Positions 7,572 through 15,468 of a stretch of 21,917 bases of DNA are shown here, in pieces. Source of the stretch: Sterolibacterium sp964500605 (lineage in GTDB: Bacteria; Pseudomonadota; Gammaproteobacteria; Burkholderiales; Rhodocyclaceae); the NCBI GenBank assembly GCA_964500605.1, contig CAZCOS010000036.1:1-21917 (forward strand), given 5' to 3'. A program made the position numbers and the translations under genes. Numbering within the stretch: position 1 is the first letter of the stretch; every line of letters starts with the position of its first letter. Under the pieces are notes generated by a model, which saw nothing but the letters and a program-made list of their open reading frames with translations, was not told the origin of the DNA and ran no database searches.

Positions 7572-10500
7572 ATGCCCCCCCCTCACCCTCAATCCACAGC
7601 CGCGCCTGCCATGGTTAAACGAGTCAGTCACATCGGGCTTCTGGCCTTGGTGGTCGCCCTTCTGGGTTCGGCGACCCTCTATCTTTTCAACGCTCTTTCG
7701 ATCCAGCCCATCCTCTGGCTGACGGATGGTGTTGCGCTGGTTGCCATGCTTCTGAATGGAACCTGGTTATGGCCCGGGGTACTCATCGGCACAGTGGCCG
7801 CCCTGTTATCAAATGCTTATCCTCCAGTCGAGGCACTCGGATTTGCCTGCATCTCGACGGCCAGCGTGTTGTTCTGCCACGCCCTGCTACGCCGCTACTG
7901 GCGCATCGACCCCGAGCTCCCCACCATGAGCGACTTTCTGGCCCTGCTATGGACTTCGCTCCTGGGCGGCGTTGTTGCCGCCTTGCCAGGGACGGTCATG
8001 CTTTATCTCGACGGCAACCCGCAAGGCTCGGCCTTTACACATAATTTCGTCCGCTGGTGGCAAAGCACCACACTCGGATTCCTTCTCATGCCCCTTCTCC
8101 TGCTTACCTGGCGAAAGAGGCCCACACTATCAGGCCACCCCTTCAAAAAGGTCGTCACCTGCTGTCTTTGCTTAGGTCTGGCTCTGATCTTCGGGCAAGC
8201 GATTCTCGTGGGCGGGCTGACCGAGACGATCAGCCCACTGCGCCCGACCTCCGCCCATGCCTCGGACTACTGGCTATTCTTTTTCGTCATCTGGGCCGCC
8301 ATCGGCTGCGGGCGTCGCGTTGCCATTCTGATCGTCACCCTTTACGCCGTGCAAGGTCTGGTGGGTGTAATCAATGGGCTTGGTTTGTTCGCAGAAGATC
8401 GGGCCAGCAACCACCTGATGAATTACTGGTTTTTCGTCATGCTGCAAGGCTGCATCGGCTTTGCACTGGCCACCTTGCTCTCTGAAAACGAACAGAAACG
8501 CGAAGACCTGACACGCTCCCGCCAATTTTCAGATGATCTGCTGGAAAGCCTGCCAGGAAATTTTTATCTGATTGACGCGCTGGGTCGCATGAAACGCTGG
8601 AACTCCACCCTGTCCAAGGTGACTGGCTACAGCGATGAAGAACTGAGCGACATGCCCTCGCTCGAACTGGTTTCAAAACCGTACCGAAAACATATTGAAG
8701 AAGAAATCGGCAAGGTGTTCCAAACAGGACAAACCTGCGTCGAAGCCGAGCTTCTGACAAAAAGTGGAAAAATCATTCCTTATCGCTTTACCGGTCGCCG
8801 CACTTGGGTAGAAGGTGCCCCATATCTGGTTGGTCTGGGGGAGGATATCAGCGAAGAACAAAAAACCAGGCAGGAACTGCTGGAAAGCGAAGCCCGGCTT
8901 CGCATGGTGTTCGATACAGCCGACATCCGCATCATCATTTTTGATCTTGACGGCATCATTCTCCTGGCCAACGACAGCCGCATCCAGACGGTGGGCCGTA
9001 AATCTTCTGACCTGGTCGGCCACTCGATTTACGATCTTGTCGCGCCGAACGAACTCGACAAATTGCGCGAGCGCTACACCGGCATCATGAAAAGCGGTCA
9101 AGGCGCGGTATTCGAGGATTATCACCAGACCCCCAACGGTGATTTCTGGTTTTCCTCCCAGATCGATCCGGCACGCAATGCCAGCGGCGAGATTTACGGT
9201 ATTCAGATTGTCGCCATCAACATTACCGAACGCAAAAAAGCCGAAAAAGAACTCCAAAGCGCGGAAGCCTTATGGAAATTTGCGCTGGAAGGCTCAGGCA
9301 GTGCCGTCTGGGACATGAATGTCGCCACAGGAGAAGTCAAATACACCGCACGCTGGTGGGAAATTCTCGGGTACGACGGGGTCGCCCCTGAGAATGACCC
9401 AGGATGGCAAGCCCACCTCCACCCGGATGACAAGCAACGGGCGAAGGAAAATACTGCGCGTTTGTTCGATGGTGAAACGGTGACCTCTGTGGTGGAACTC
9501 CGCATGCGCTGCAAGGATGGCAGTTACAAGTGGGTCATGACACACGGAATGGTGGTCGAACGGGATGAGCAAAATCAGCCATTGCGTATCGTCGGCACAG
9601 TCTCTGACATCACTGAACGCAAGCAAGCCGAGTTGGCCCTGCGCGATAGCGAACGGCGTTATCGCGCCCTGTTTGAAAGCGGCAACATCCACACCACCAT
9701 TTTCGACCTGGATGGCCGGATTCTCATGACCAACGAGGCCAGTGCGCGTTCCCACGACTTGCGCCCAGAGGAGATGATCGGCAAAACGCTATTCGAACTC
9801 GACCCGAACAATGCACAAACTCACCTTCAACGCTTCCGCGAAGTGGCTCGCACGGGAGAAACCATCAATATCGAAGAATCCTTCCCACTGAAGGACGGCC
9901 TGCACTGGTTCAGCACGCAGATTCAACCCATTGCGCTCGAAAAAGGAGAAATGACAGCCATTCAGGCCGTGGCCTTCGACATCACCGAGCGTCGCCGCAT
10001 GGAAGACGCGCTTCGGAAGAGCGAGGAGCTCTGGAAATTTGCCCTTGAAGGCTCGGGGGATTCCGTCTGGGATTGGGACGTTGAGCACAATAACGTCATC
10101 CTCTCGCAACGATGGAAAGAACAACTGGGCTACGCACCAGGCGACGATACCGGAGCATGGTTCGAGCACGTCCACCCCGAAGATGTCGCTCTAGCCGAGG
10201 CCAATAACCTCATGTTGCGCTCCGGCGTGGAGCCCACCACCTCGATCGAACTACGCCTACGCAGAAAGGATGGCCGCTACTGCTGGATGCTCGCCCGGGG
10301 CATGGTGGCCAGCCGGGATGAATCAGGCAATCCCACACGCATCATCGGAACCAATACGGACATCACTCCGCTCAAGGAACATCAGCAGCAGCTTGAACAC
10401 ATTGCTCACTACGACGCACTTACCGACCTGCCAAACCGTCTTTTGCTCTCCTTGCGTCTCCAGCAAGCTGTCACGCAAAGCCAGCGGCGCAACCAGTCGC

Positions 10501-12056
10501 TCGCAGTGGTCTATCTCGATCTCGACGGTTTCAAGGAAATCAACGACCAGCATGGCCACGATATCGGCGACGAACTACTGGTCGTCATTGCCCAGCGCAT
10601 GAAATCCGCCTTGCGCGAAGGTGACACACTGGCCCGTATCGGCGGGGATGAATTTATCGCCGTACTCACCGACCTTAACCAGCCCCAGGATTGCGAACCG
10701 GTTCTGCATCGTCTGCTCCAGGCTGCCTCTCTCCCGGCCACGATTGCAGACTTGATCCTGAATGTTTCCGCCAGCAACGGCGTCACGATCTACCCCGGCG
10801 ACGGGGCCGATGCGGACCAACTGATCCGGCATGCCGATCAGGCCATGTATCAGGCCAAACAAGCCGGAAAAAATCGCTTCCAGCTCTTTGATGTCGAGCA
10901 CGACGCCAAAATCCAGCAAAAACACGAAGGACTCGAAAGCATCCGCGCCGCGCTGAAACGCGGTGAATTCATTCTGCATTACCAGCCCAAGGTCAACATG
11001 ACCACCGGAGAAGTCGTCGGCGTTGAAGCCCTCATCCGCTGGCAACACCCGGAACGCGGGCTGCTCTCGCCCGCACAATTTCTGCCACTGGCCGAATCCC
11101 ACGAACTCAAGATCAAGATCGGCGAATGGGTGATTGAAACCGCCTTGCGACAATCTGAAGAATGGCAGCGTGACGACCTGAACATTCCCATCAGTGTAAA
11201 TATCGACGCCTATCACCTGCAATACGGCAATTTCGTGGAAGGCTTGCGGACTTTGCTGGCCGCCTACCCCAAGGCTGAACCGTCCAGCCTCAATCTTGAA
11301 ATCCTTGAAACCAATGCCTTCGAAGACCTGGAACAGGTCTCGGGCATCATGCGTGCCTGTCGTGCGCTGGGGGTGAGCTTCGCGCTGGACGATTTCGGCA
11401 CAGGCTACGCCTCCCTGACCTATCTCAAATGGCTGCCGGCGAAATTATTGAAGATCGACCAGAGTTTCGTGCGCGACATGCTCGACGACCCCGATGATCT
11501 GGCCATCGTCGAAAGTGTCATCGGTCTGGCCCATGCCTTCCAGCGACACACCATTGCCGAAGGCGTCGAAACGATCGAGCACGGCGAAATGCTGTTACAA
11601 CTGGGCTGCGAATTGGCGCAAGGCTATGGAATCGCCAAACCAATGCCCCCTTCCGCCCTCGCCGGGTGGATTCAACAGTGGCACCCCGACACGCGCTGGC
11701 AAGCCTGGCGCAACCGCACGGTGGACCGGAACAACCTGCCTGCCGTCTTTGCCCGCGTCCGTCACCGTTACTGGCTCCATGCCCTTGCTCACCAGCATCA
11801 AGACGCCTCCGGCTTCGGGCTCGCCGAATGTCCGCTTACCCACTGGCAAAAAAATCATGGCCACGCTCATTACGGAGCCCTGCCTGCCTTTGCCGAAGTC
11901 ACTACATTGCATCACCAACTTCACGAACTTGGACAGAAGCTCTCTTTCCATCACCAGTCGGCCGAAATCAGCGAGCGCGAATCGCAAATCAAGCAACTCT
12001 TTTCCCTGCACGATGATCTGCAGGCCGCGCTACAACAACTTTTGAACCGATCGTAA
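7572..12056 (+). CDS. MASE1-PAS5-GGDEF-EAL-CZB membrane c-di-GMP cyclase/phosphodiesterase
   Basis: This large inner-membrane enzyme can both make and hydrolyse c-di-GMP. Numbering from ATG 7572 (1494 residues), a MASE1 multi-helix sensor spans about 14-310. Five PAS domains follow (about 314-430, 438-560, 563-690, 692-818, 818-938), then GGDEF with intact GGDEF (1024-1028). The inhibitory site REGD sits exactly five residues before it. The EAL domain keeps EALIRW (Glu1152), the DDFGTGYAS loop 6, LKIDQSFV and AEGVET, so both activities look possible. The C-terminal 130 residues resemble a CZB zinc-binding domain (His1398, Cys1420, His1447, His1451). PAS2-3 and PAS4-5 are a tandem duplication. 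The start is unclear: GTG 7491, ATG 7572 and ATG 7611 are in frame and none has a good Shine-Dalgarno. The MASE1 helices begin just after 7611. Confidence 0.93.
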   Translation: MPPPHPQSTAAPAMVKRVSHIGLLALVVALLGSATLYLFNALSIQPILWLTDGVALVAMLLNGTWLWPGVLIGTVAALLSNAYPPVEALGFACISTASVLFCHALLRRYWRIDPELPTMSDFLALLWTSLLGGVVAALPGTVMLYLDGNPQGSAFTHNFVRWWQSTTLGFLLMPLLLLTWRKRPTLSGHPFKKVVTCCLCLGLALIFGQAILVGGLTETISPLRPTSAHASDYWLFFFVIWAAIGCGRRVAILIVTLYAVQGLVGVINGLGLFAEDRASNHLMNYWFFVMLQGCIGFALATLLSENEQKREDLTRSRQFSDDLLESLPGNFYLIDALGRMKRWNSTLSKVTGYSDEELSDMPSLELVSKPYRKHIEEEIGKVFQTGQTCVEAELLTKSGKIIPYRFTGRRTWVEGAPYLVGLGEDISEEQKTRQELLESEARLRMVFDTADIRIIIFDLDGIILLANDSRIQTVGRKSSDLVGHSIYDLVAPNELDKLRERYTGIMKSGQGAVFEDYHQTPNGDFWFSSQIDPARNASGEIYGIQIVAINITERKKAEKELQSAEALWKFALEGSGSAVWDMNVATGEVKYTARWWEILGYDGVAPENDPGWQAHLHPDDKQRAKENTARLFDGETVTSVVELRMRCKDGSYKWVMTHGMVVERDEQNQPLRIVGTVSDITERKQAELALRDSERRYRALFESGNIHTTIFDLDGRILMTNEASARSHDLRPEEMIGKTLFELDPNNAQTHLQRFREVARTGETINIEESFPLKDGLHWFSTQIQPIALEKGEMTAIQAVAFDITERRRMEDALRKSEELWKFALEGSGDSVWDWDVEHNNVILSQRWKEQLGYAPGDDTGAWFEHVHPEDVALAEANNLMLRSGVEPTTSIELRLRRKDGRYCWMLARGMVASRDESGNPTRIIGTNTDITPLKEHQQQLEHIAHYDALTDLPNRLLLSLRLQQAVTQSQRRNQSLAVVYLDLDGFKEINDQHGHDIGDELLVVIAQRMKSALREGDTLARIGGDEFIAVLTDLNQPQDCEPVLHRLLQAASLPATIADLILNVSASNGVTIYPGDGADADQLIRHADQAMYQAKQAGKNRFQLFDVEHDAKIQQKHEGLESIRAALKRGEFILHYQPKVNMTTGEVVGVEALIRWQHPERGLLSPAQFLPLAESHELKIKIGEWVIETALRQSEEWQRDDLNIPISVNIDAYHLQYGNFVEGLRTLLAAYPKAEPSSLNLEILETNAFEDLEQVSGIMRACRALGVSFALDDFGTGYASLTYLKWLPAKLLKIDQSFVRDMLDDPDDLAIVESVIGLAHAFQRHTIAEGVETIEHGEMLLQLGCELAQGYGIAKPMPPSALAGWIQQWHPDTRWQAWRNRTVDRNNLPAVFARVRHRYWLHALAHQHQDASGFGLAECPLTHWQKNHGHAHYGALPAFAEVTTLHHQLHELGQKLSFHHQSAEISERESQIKQLFSLHDDLQAALQQLLNRS
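8880..10397 (+). repeat. Tandem duplication of a two-PAS unit inside the GGDEF-EAL gene
   Basis: Two consecutive units of about 760 bases each encode a PAS of one type followed by a PAS of another. LWKFALEGSGSAVWD (DNA from 9271) recurs as LWKFALEGSGDSVWD (from 10030), 759 bases apart. The first members share the pattern IFDLDG-IL--N (near 8937 and 9699), 762 bases apart. The constant offset shows that the pair was copied as a block with a one-codon indel since. Confidence 0.8.
11745..11990 (+). other. C-terminal CZB-type zinc-binding domain of the GGDEF-EAL protein
   Basis: The segment carries HRYWL, then AECPLTHW, then LHHQLHELGQKL. The spacing from Cys to His is 27 residues and from that His to the next is 4. 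From memory of E. coli DgcZ, these equal its zinc ligands Cys52, His79 and His83, and HRYWL aligns with HYQWL (His22). The loop between the first His and the Cys is shorter here, 22 residues rather than 30. Confidence 0.7.
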
Positions 12057-12114
12057 AAGAATCAACAAGCATTCACGCTGCTGCCAAAGCTTTCGTCATA
12101 TATCCTTTGGCATA

Positions 12115-12143
12115 TTGCCGACACGAATGGCACAAACTATCAT
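12115..12143 (+). promoter_or_regulatory. Promoter of the PAS-GGDEF gene
   Basis: TTGCCG (12115-12120, 3/6) and TATCAT (12138-12143, 5/6) are separated by exactly 17 bases. This is the same -10 hexamer and spacing as proposed for the FTR1 gene. Transcription would start near 12150, only about 18 bases before the ATG. Confidence 0.45.
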
Positions 12144-12156
12144 GAGAATCATTGAA
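12138..12156 (+). promoter_or_regulatory. Fur-like box over the -10 of the PAS-GGDEF gene
   Basis: TATCATGAGAATCATTGAA matches the 19-base Fur consensus at 13 positions by my count. The core ATGAGAATCATT matches 11 of 12, and GAGAATCATT is a common form in real Fur sites. It covers the -10 and the likely transcription start, so binding would block RNA polymerase. It ends 11 bases before the ATG. Confidence 0.58.
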
Positions 12157-12167
12157 ATCTCAAGATA

Positions 12168-13904
12168 ATGCTCATGCAGCCTCCTGTCATCAACACGATC
12201 TTTTCCGGTGTTTCCGGGGCCACTGAGGGCTCTGGTGATTGGTGCGAGCAGCTTTTTGCTGCCTCGCCTGATCCGACCTGGATCATCGATGATGGCCACT
12301 TCGTACTTTGCAACGACGCAGCCGTGCGTTTTCTGGGCTATCCGAACCGGGAGGCCTTGCAAAGCACCCACCCCTCGAAACTCTCTCCGCCACGCCAGCC
12401 TGACGGAGAAGATTCCTTCAGCAAAGCCGAGCGCATGATGCAGATGGCGCGAAAAAACGGTCTGCATCGCTTTGAATGGGTACACACCAAAAGGAATGGA
12501 TCTGAATTCACCGCCGAAGTCACCCTCTCGGCCATTACCCTGAACCATCATCCTGCCCTCTACTGCGTCTGGCGCGACATTTCCGAACGCAAACAGAACG
12601 AAACCTTACTTCGGCAAAGTCAGAACCGTCTTCATGACATCCTCGAAAGCGCGGCAGATGCCATTTTCATCACCGATGCACAAGGCCGCTATTTCTACGC
12701 CAATCGGCAGGCCAGTGAACTAGTAGGCTATACCAATGATGAACTCTTGCAGATGCAGATCACGGATCTGGTCCCGGAAGAAGACATTCCACAAACCCTT
12801 AACGATTTCCAGTGTCTGCTCAAACAGGGGCATCTGCGTATCGAATTGAATCTTCGTCATCGGAATGGACAGCGCATTCCGATAGAAATCAACGCGACTC
12901 GTCTGGCCGATGGAAACACCTACGCGTCCTGCCGCGACATTTCCGACCGCATCCAGCTCGAAAAAACCCGTGAAGACGCCCTGCATCGTCTGGAGCTCAT
13001 TGCCAGCCAGGTTCCCGGCATCGTTTTTCAGTTCCGAATGGATGAACGCGGACACATCACCATACCCTATGTCAGCGATGGCCTGCGCCGCATTTACCGC
13101 ATCGACCCGATCGAGGCCATGAAAGACCCTCGTCCTGCACTGGGGCTTGTGCATCCGGATGACGCCCCGGCGATGGTGCAATCCCTGAAGGATTCCGCCG
13201 CCCGACAGCAAATCTGGGACATGGAATACCGCATCCTCTTCCCGGGTGAACCTGCTGTCTGGTTGCACGCCAATGCCGTTCCACGGCTAGAAGAATCGGG
13301 CTGCACGCTTTGGCATGGCTACATCACGGACATCACCGAACAAAAAGCCATCAATGACCGGATTCGCCATCTGGCGCAACACGATTCGCTAACCGGCCTG
13401 CTCAATCGCAGCAGCCTGAAAAACCGTCTTGAACAACATCTGGCTCTTGCCAGACCGGAAAGCCGGACCATGGCCATCATGTTTCTCGATCTCGACCGTT
13501 TCAAGCAGATCAACGACACGCTGGGCCATGCCGTTGGTGACGGGCTTCTCGTAGAAGTGGCACGTCGGCTCAGCGACTGTGTCCGCAACAGTGACATTCT
13601 CGCCCGCCTGGGAGGAGATGAATTCATCGTCGTGCTCACCGATGTTGAAAATGCCGAAGCGGCGCGGCGTATTGCGGAAAAAATCCTCGCAGTCATCGGG
13701 CAGGATTACACCATCGAAACCCACCAGGTTCGTACCACACCCAGCATCGGCCTGGCACTCTTTCCTGAAAATGGAGAGGATTACGACACCCTCCTGCGCC
13801 ACGCCGACGCGGCCATGTACCAGGCCAAAACCAATGGTCGCAACAATGTGCAGCGTTATTCTGGCGGCACACCCGACACCTCTCCCAATCTGGGAGCGGC
13901 TTAG
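12168..13904 (+). CDS. PAS3-GGDEF diguanylate cyclase
   Basis: This soluble diguanylate cyclase condenses two GTP to c-di-GMP. The 578 residues show no transmembrane segment. Three PAS domains come first (about 25-145, 150-265, 275-395; the first contains WIIDDGHFVLCND, the third is PAS_3 type with LVHPDD). The GGDEF domain follows (about 400-565), with LDLDRFKQINDTLGH, intact GGDEF at 482-486 and the product-inhibition site RNSD five residues before it. No EAL follows, so it should only synthesise. ATG 12168 is used here; ATG 12174 is two codons in. The Shine-Dalgarno is poor. The gene starts 111 bases after the GGDEF-EAL gene and appears to have its own promoter overlapped by a Fur-like box. 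Its TAG stop overlaps the stop of convergent lplT by three bases. The ligands of the PAS domains are unknown. Confidence 0.94.
   Translation: MLMQPPVINTIFSGVSGATEGSGDWCEQLFAASPDPTWIIDDGHFVLCNDAAVRFLGYPNREALQSTHPSKLSPPRQPDGEDSFSKAERMMQMARKNGLHRFEWVHTKRNGSEFTAEVTLSAITLNHHPALYCVWRDISERKQNETLLRQSQNRLHDILESAADAIFITDAQGRYFYANRQASELVGYTNDELLQMQITDLVPEEDIPQTLNDFQCLLKQGHLRIELNLRHRNGQRIPIEINATRLADGNTYASCRDISDRIQLEKTREDALHRLELIASQVPGIVFQFRMDERGHITIPYVSDGLRRIYRIDPIEAMKDPRPALGLVHPDDAPAMVQSLKDSAARQQIWDMEYRILFPGEPAVWLHANAVPRLEESGCTLWHGYITDITEQKAINDRIRHLAQHDSLTGLLNRSSLKNRLEQHLALARPESRTMAIMFLDLDRFKQINDTLGHAVGDGLLVEVARRLSDCVRNSDILARLGGDEFIVVLTDVENAEAARRIAEKILAVIGQDYTIETHQVRTTPSIGLALFPENGEDYDTLLRHADAAMYQAKTNGRNNVQRYSGGTPDTSPNLGAA
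13882..13896. other. Short perfect hairpin at the convergent gene ends
   Basis: CTCCCA, loop ATC, TGGGAG forms a 6-base-pair stem inside the last codons of the PAS-GGDEF gene, just past the lplT stop on the other strand. Neither strand has a T-run after it, so it is at best a weak terminator or pause site. Confidence 0.3.
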
Positions 13905-15151
13905 TGCATCACGTCATCAAGCTGCGCCACCGAGTCAAACCTACGCTGGTTCCGTGCATGGTGGCGATGTATCAGCAACATGCAGGCGATGACGAACAGG
14001 GCAAAAATGGCCACGATGGTGTTGATCGACAACTGGGCTGACACCATGGCCGAGTAAATACCCGTCATCAGCAGGATGGACAGGTTTTCGTTGAAATTCT
14101 GCACGGCGATGGAGTGCCCTGCCCCCATCAACACATGGCCACGGTGCTGAAGTAGCGCATTCATCGGCACAACGAAAAAACCGGACAAGCCCCCAACAAT
14201 AACCAGCAGGGGGACGGCAATCCAAATCTGCTCCACAAAAATCATCGACATGACGACCACCCCCATGGCCGCGCCCAGGGGAATGACCTTGACCGAATCC
14301 CGCAGGGATATTTTTTTCGCGGCCATGATTGCCCCCGCCGCCACTCCAAAAGCGACCACGCCCTGCAACAGGCTGGCTTTGGACAAATCCATGTGCAGGG
14401 CATCGTTGGCCCAGGCCAGTACTATGAATTGCAAGGTTGCACCGGCTCCCCAGAACAGCGTCGTCACCGCCAACGATATCTGCCCCAGTTTGTCGCGCCA
14501 GAGCAACATGACGCAGCGGCTGAAATCGTGCAGCAGATAAACCGGGTTGCGCTTGAGCATGTGGTGATCCACCCCGGTATCCGGCACAAAAAGATTGAAG
14601 ATAGCGGCGATGAAATACAACGTGCCGATAATCAGCACGCTCATTTCCGCAACCGTATCAATCCCGGGTAAGCCGACAGACAGGAGCGATTGCGCGATAT
14701 CCGGCTTGATGAGGAGCCCACCGATCACGGTTCCCAGAATGATGGCCAGCACGGTCAAACCTTCGATCCAGCCATTGGCGACAACCAGCAGCCGTGCAGG
14801 CAATAGCTCGGTCAGGATGCCATATTTGGCCGGAGAATAAGCCGACGCTCCCAACCCGACGATGGCGTAGGCAACGAGTGGATGAACATCAAAAAACATC
14901 AGGGTGCACCCCAGCACCTTGATGCTGTTGCTGATGAACATAACCCGCCCCTTGGGCATGGAATCCGCAAAAGCACCAACAAAAGCGGCCAGAACAACGT
15001 AGGAAACCGTAAAAAAGGTCTTTAGCAAGGGCGCGTAGCTCTCCGGCGCCTGCATGTTGTGAAGGATCGCTATTGCTGCAATCAGCAGCGCATTGTCGGC
15101 CAGCGCGGAAAAAAACTGCGCTGCCATGATGATGTAAAAACCAGCGTTCAT
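13901..15151 (-). CDS. lplT: Lysophospholipid transporter LplT (MFS)
   Basis: LplT is an inner-membrane major-facilitator protein that flips lysophosphatidylethanolamine and lysophosphatidylglycerol inward for re-acylation. The 416 residues hold about 12 hydrophobic helices. Family-specific strings include AQFFSALADNALL near the N-terminus, GAFADSMPKGRVMF in the loop after helix 2, GASAYSPAKYGILTELLP, FWGAGATLQF, and SGFFVVPMNALLQHRGH with GAGHSIAVQNFNEN. The frame is open back to a TTG at 15238, but ATG 15151 gives the MNAGFYIIM start normal for the family, and the extra 29 residues are uncharged by any motif. No Shine-Dalgarno is evident at either. The acyltransferase Aas, its partner in enterics, is not adjacent. 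It is flanked on both sides by plus-strand c-di-GMP genes and is convergent with the cyclase gene. Confidence 0.93.
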   Translation of the reverse strand: MNAGFYIIMAAQFFSALADNALLIAAIAILHNMQAPESYAPLLKTFFTVSYVVLAAFVGAFADSMPKGRVMFISNSIKVLGCTLMFFDVHPLVAYAIVGLGASAYSPAKYGILTELLPARLLVVANGWIEGLTVLAIILGTVIGGLLIKPDIAQSLLSVGLPGIDTVAEMSVLIIGTLYFIAAIFNLFVPDTGVDHHMLKRNPVYLLHDFSRCVMLLWRDKLGQISLAVTTLFWGAGATLQFIVLAWANDALHMDLSKASLLQGVVAFGVAAGAIMAAKKISLRDSVKVIPLGAAMGVVVMSMIFVEQIWIAVPLLVIVGGLSGFFVVPMNALLQHRGHVLMGAGHSIAVQNFNENLSILLMTGIYSAMVSAQLSINTIVAIFALFVIACMLLIHRHHARNQRRFDSVAQLDDVMH

Positions 15152-15468
15152 GCGCTTGCAGGGCGAAGCCAGGCCGCCCTCGTAACGTGAGACAGTCAAT
15201 CTATCGAAAGGATCAGGTATCAGCCGGACATCAAACAATCAACAATCCGTCGCACCCGCATCTTGCATCAGCGAACCCTGGAAACGGGAAAGCCGTGCGA
15301 AACCGAAACCACCAAAACGACGCGGTTTATAACACGAACCCCCATGCTTTGACTCGAAGATCACACTGACTCAATGCCGTTCCTCCTGAACACCTCAGCC
15401 GATTGATAGAATCAAAAGACATCCACGGCTCTTAGCCCCCCCCTCCTTCCCTCTCCTTGCCCACCGCC
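15152..15468. other. Intergenic region between lplT and the hybrid kinase
   Basis: This is the divergent promoter region for both genes. It contains a perfect 5-3-5 inverted repeat at 15403-15415 and a pyrimidine-rich tract just before the kinase ATG. No clear pair of sigma-70 hexamers, no terminator and no credible small gene was found. Confidence 0.5.
15403..15415. promoter_or_regulatory. FNR/FixK-like inverted repeat upstream of the hybrid kinase
   Basis: TTGAT-AGA-ATCAA has both perfect FNR/FixK half sites, but the spacer is three bases where the family uses four. It overlaps a possible -10 TAGAAT (15407-15412) and lies 54 bases before the kinase ATG. The off-by-one spacer makes FNR binding doubtful. 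Confidence 0.35.

Noticed and set aside
7429..7722. GTG start at 7429 with GGAG ten bases upstream, in a different frame from the GGDEF-EAL protein
   Set aside because: The encoded peptide is Pro/Ser-rich without known features and overlaps the MASE1 coding region. A frameshifted N-terminus for MASE1 cannot be supported.
13882..13896. Bidirectional intrinsic terminator between cyclase and lplT
   Set aside because: Stem of only six pairs and no T-run on either strand; kept only as a low-confidence hairpin.
15152..15238. 29-residue N-terminal extension of LplT from a TTG start at 15238
   Set aside because: No Shine-Dalgarno, rare start codon, and family members begin at the MNAGFYIIM position.
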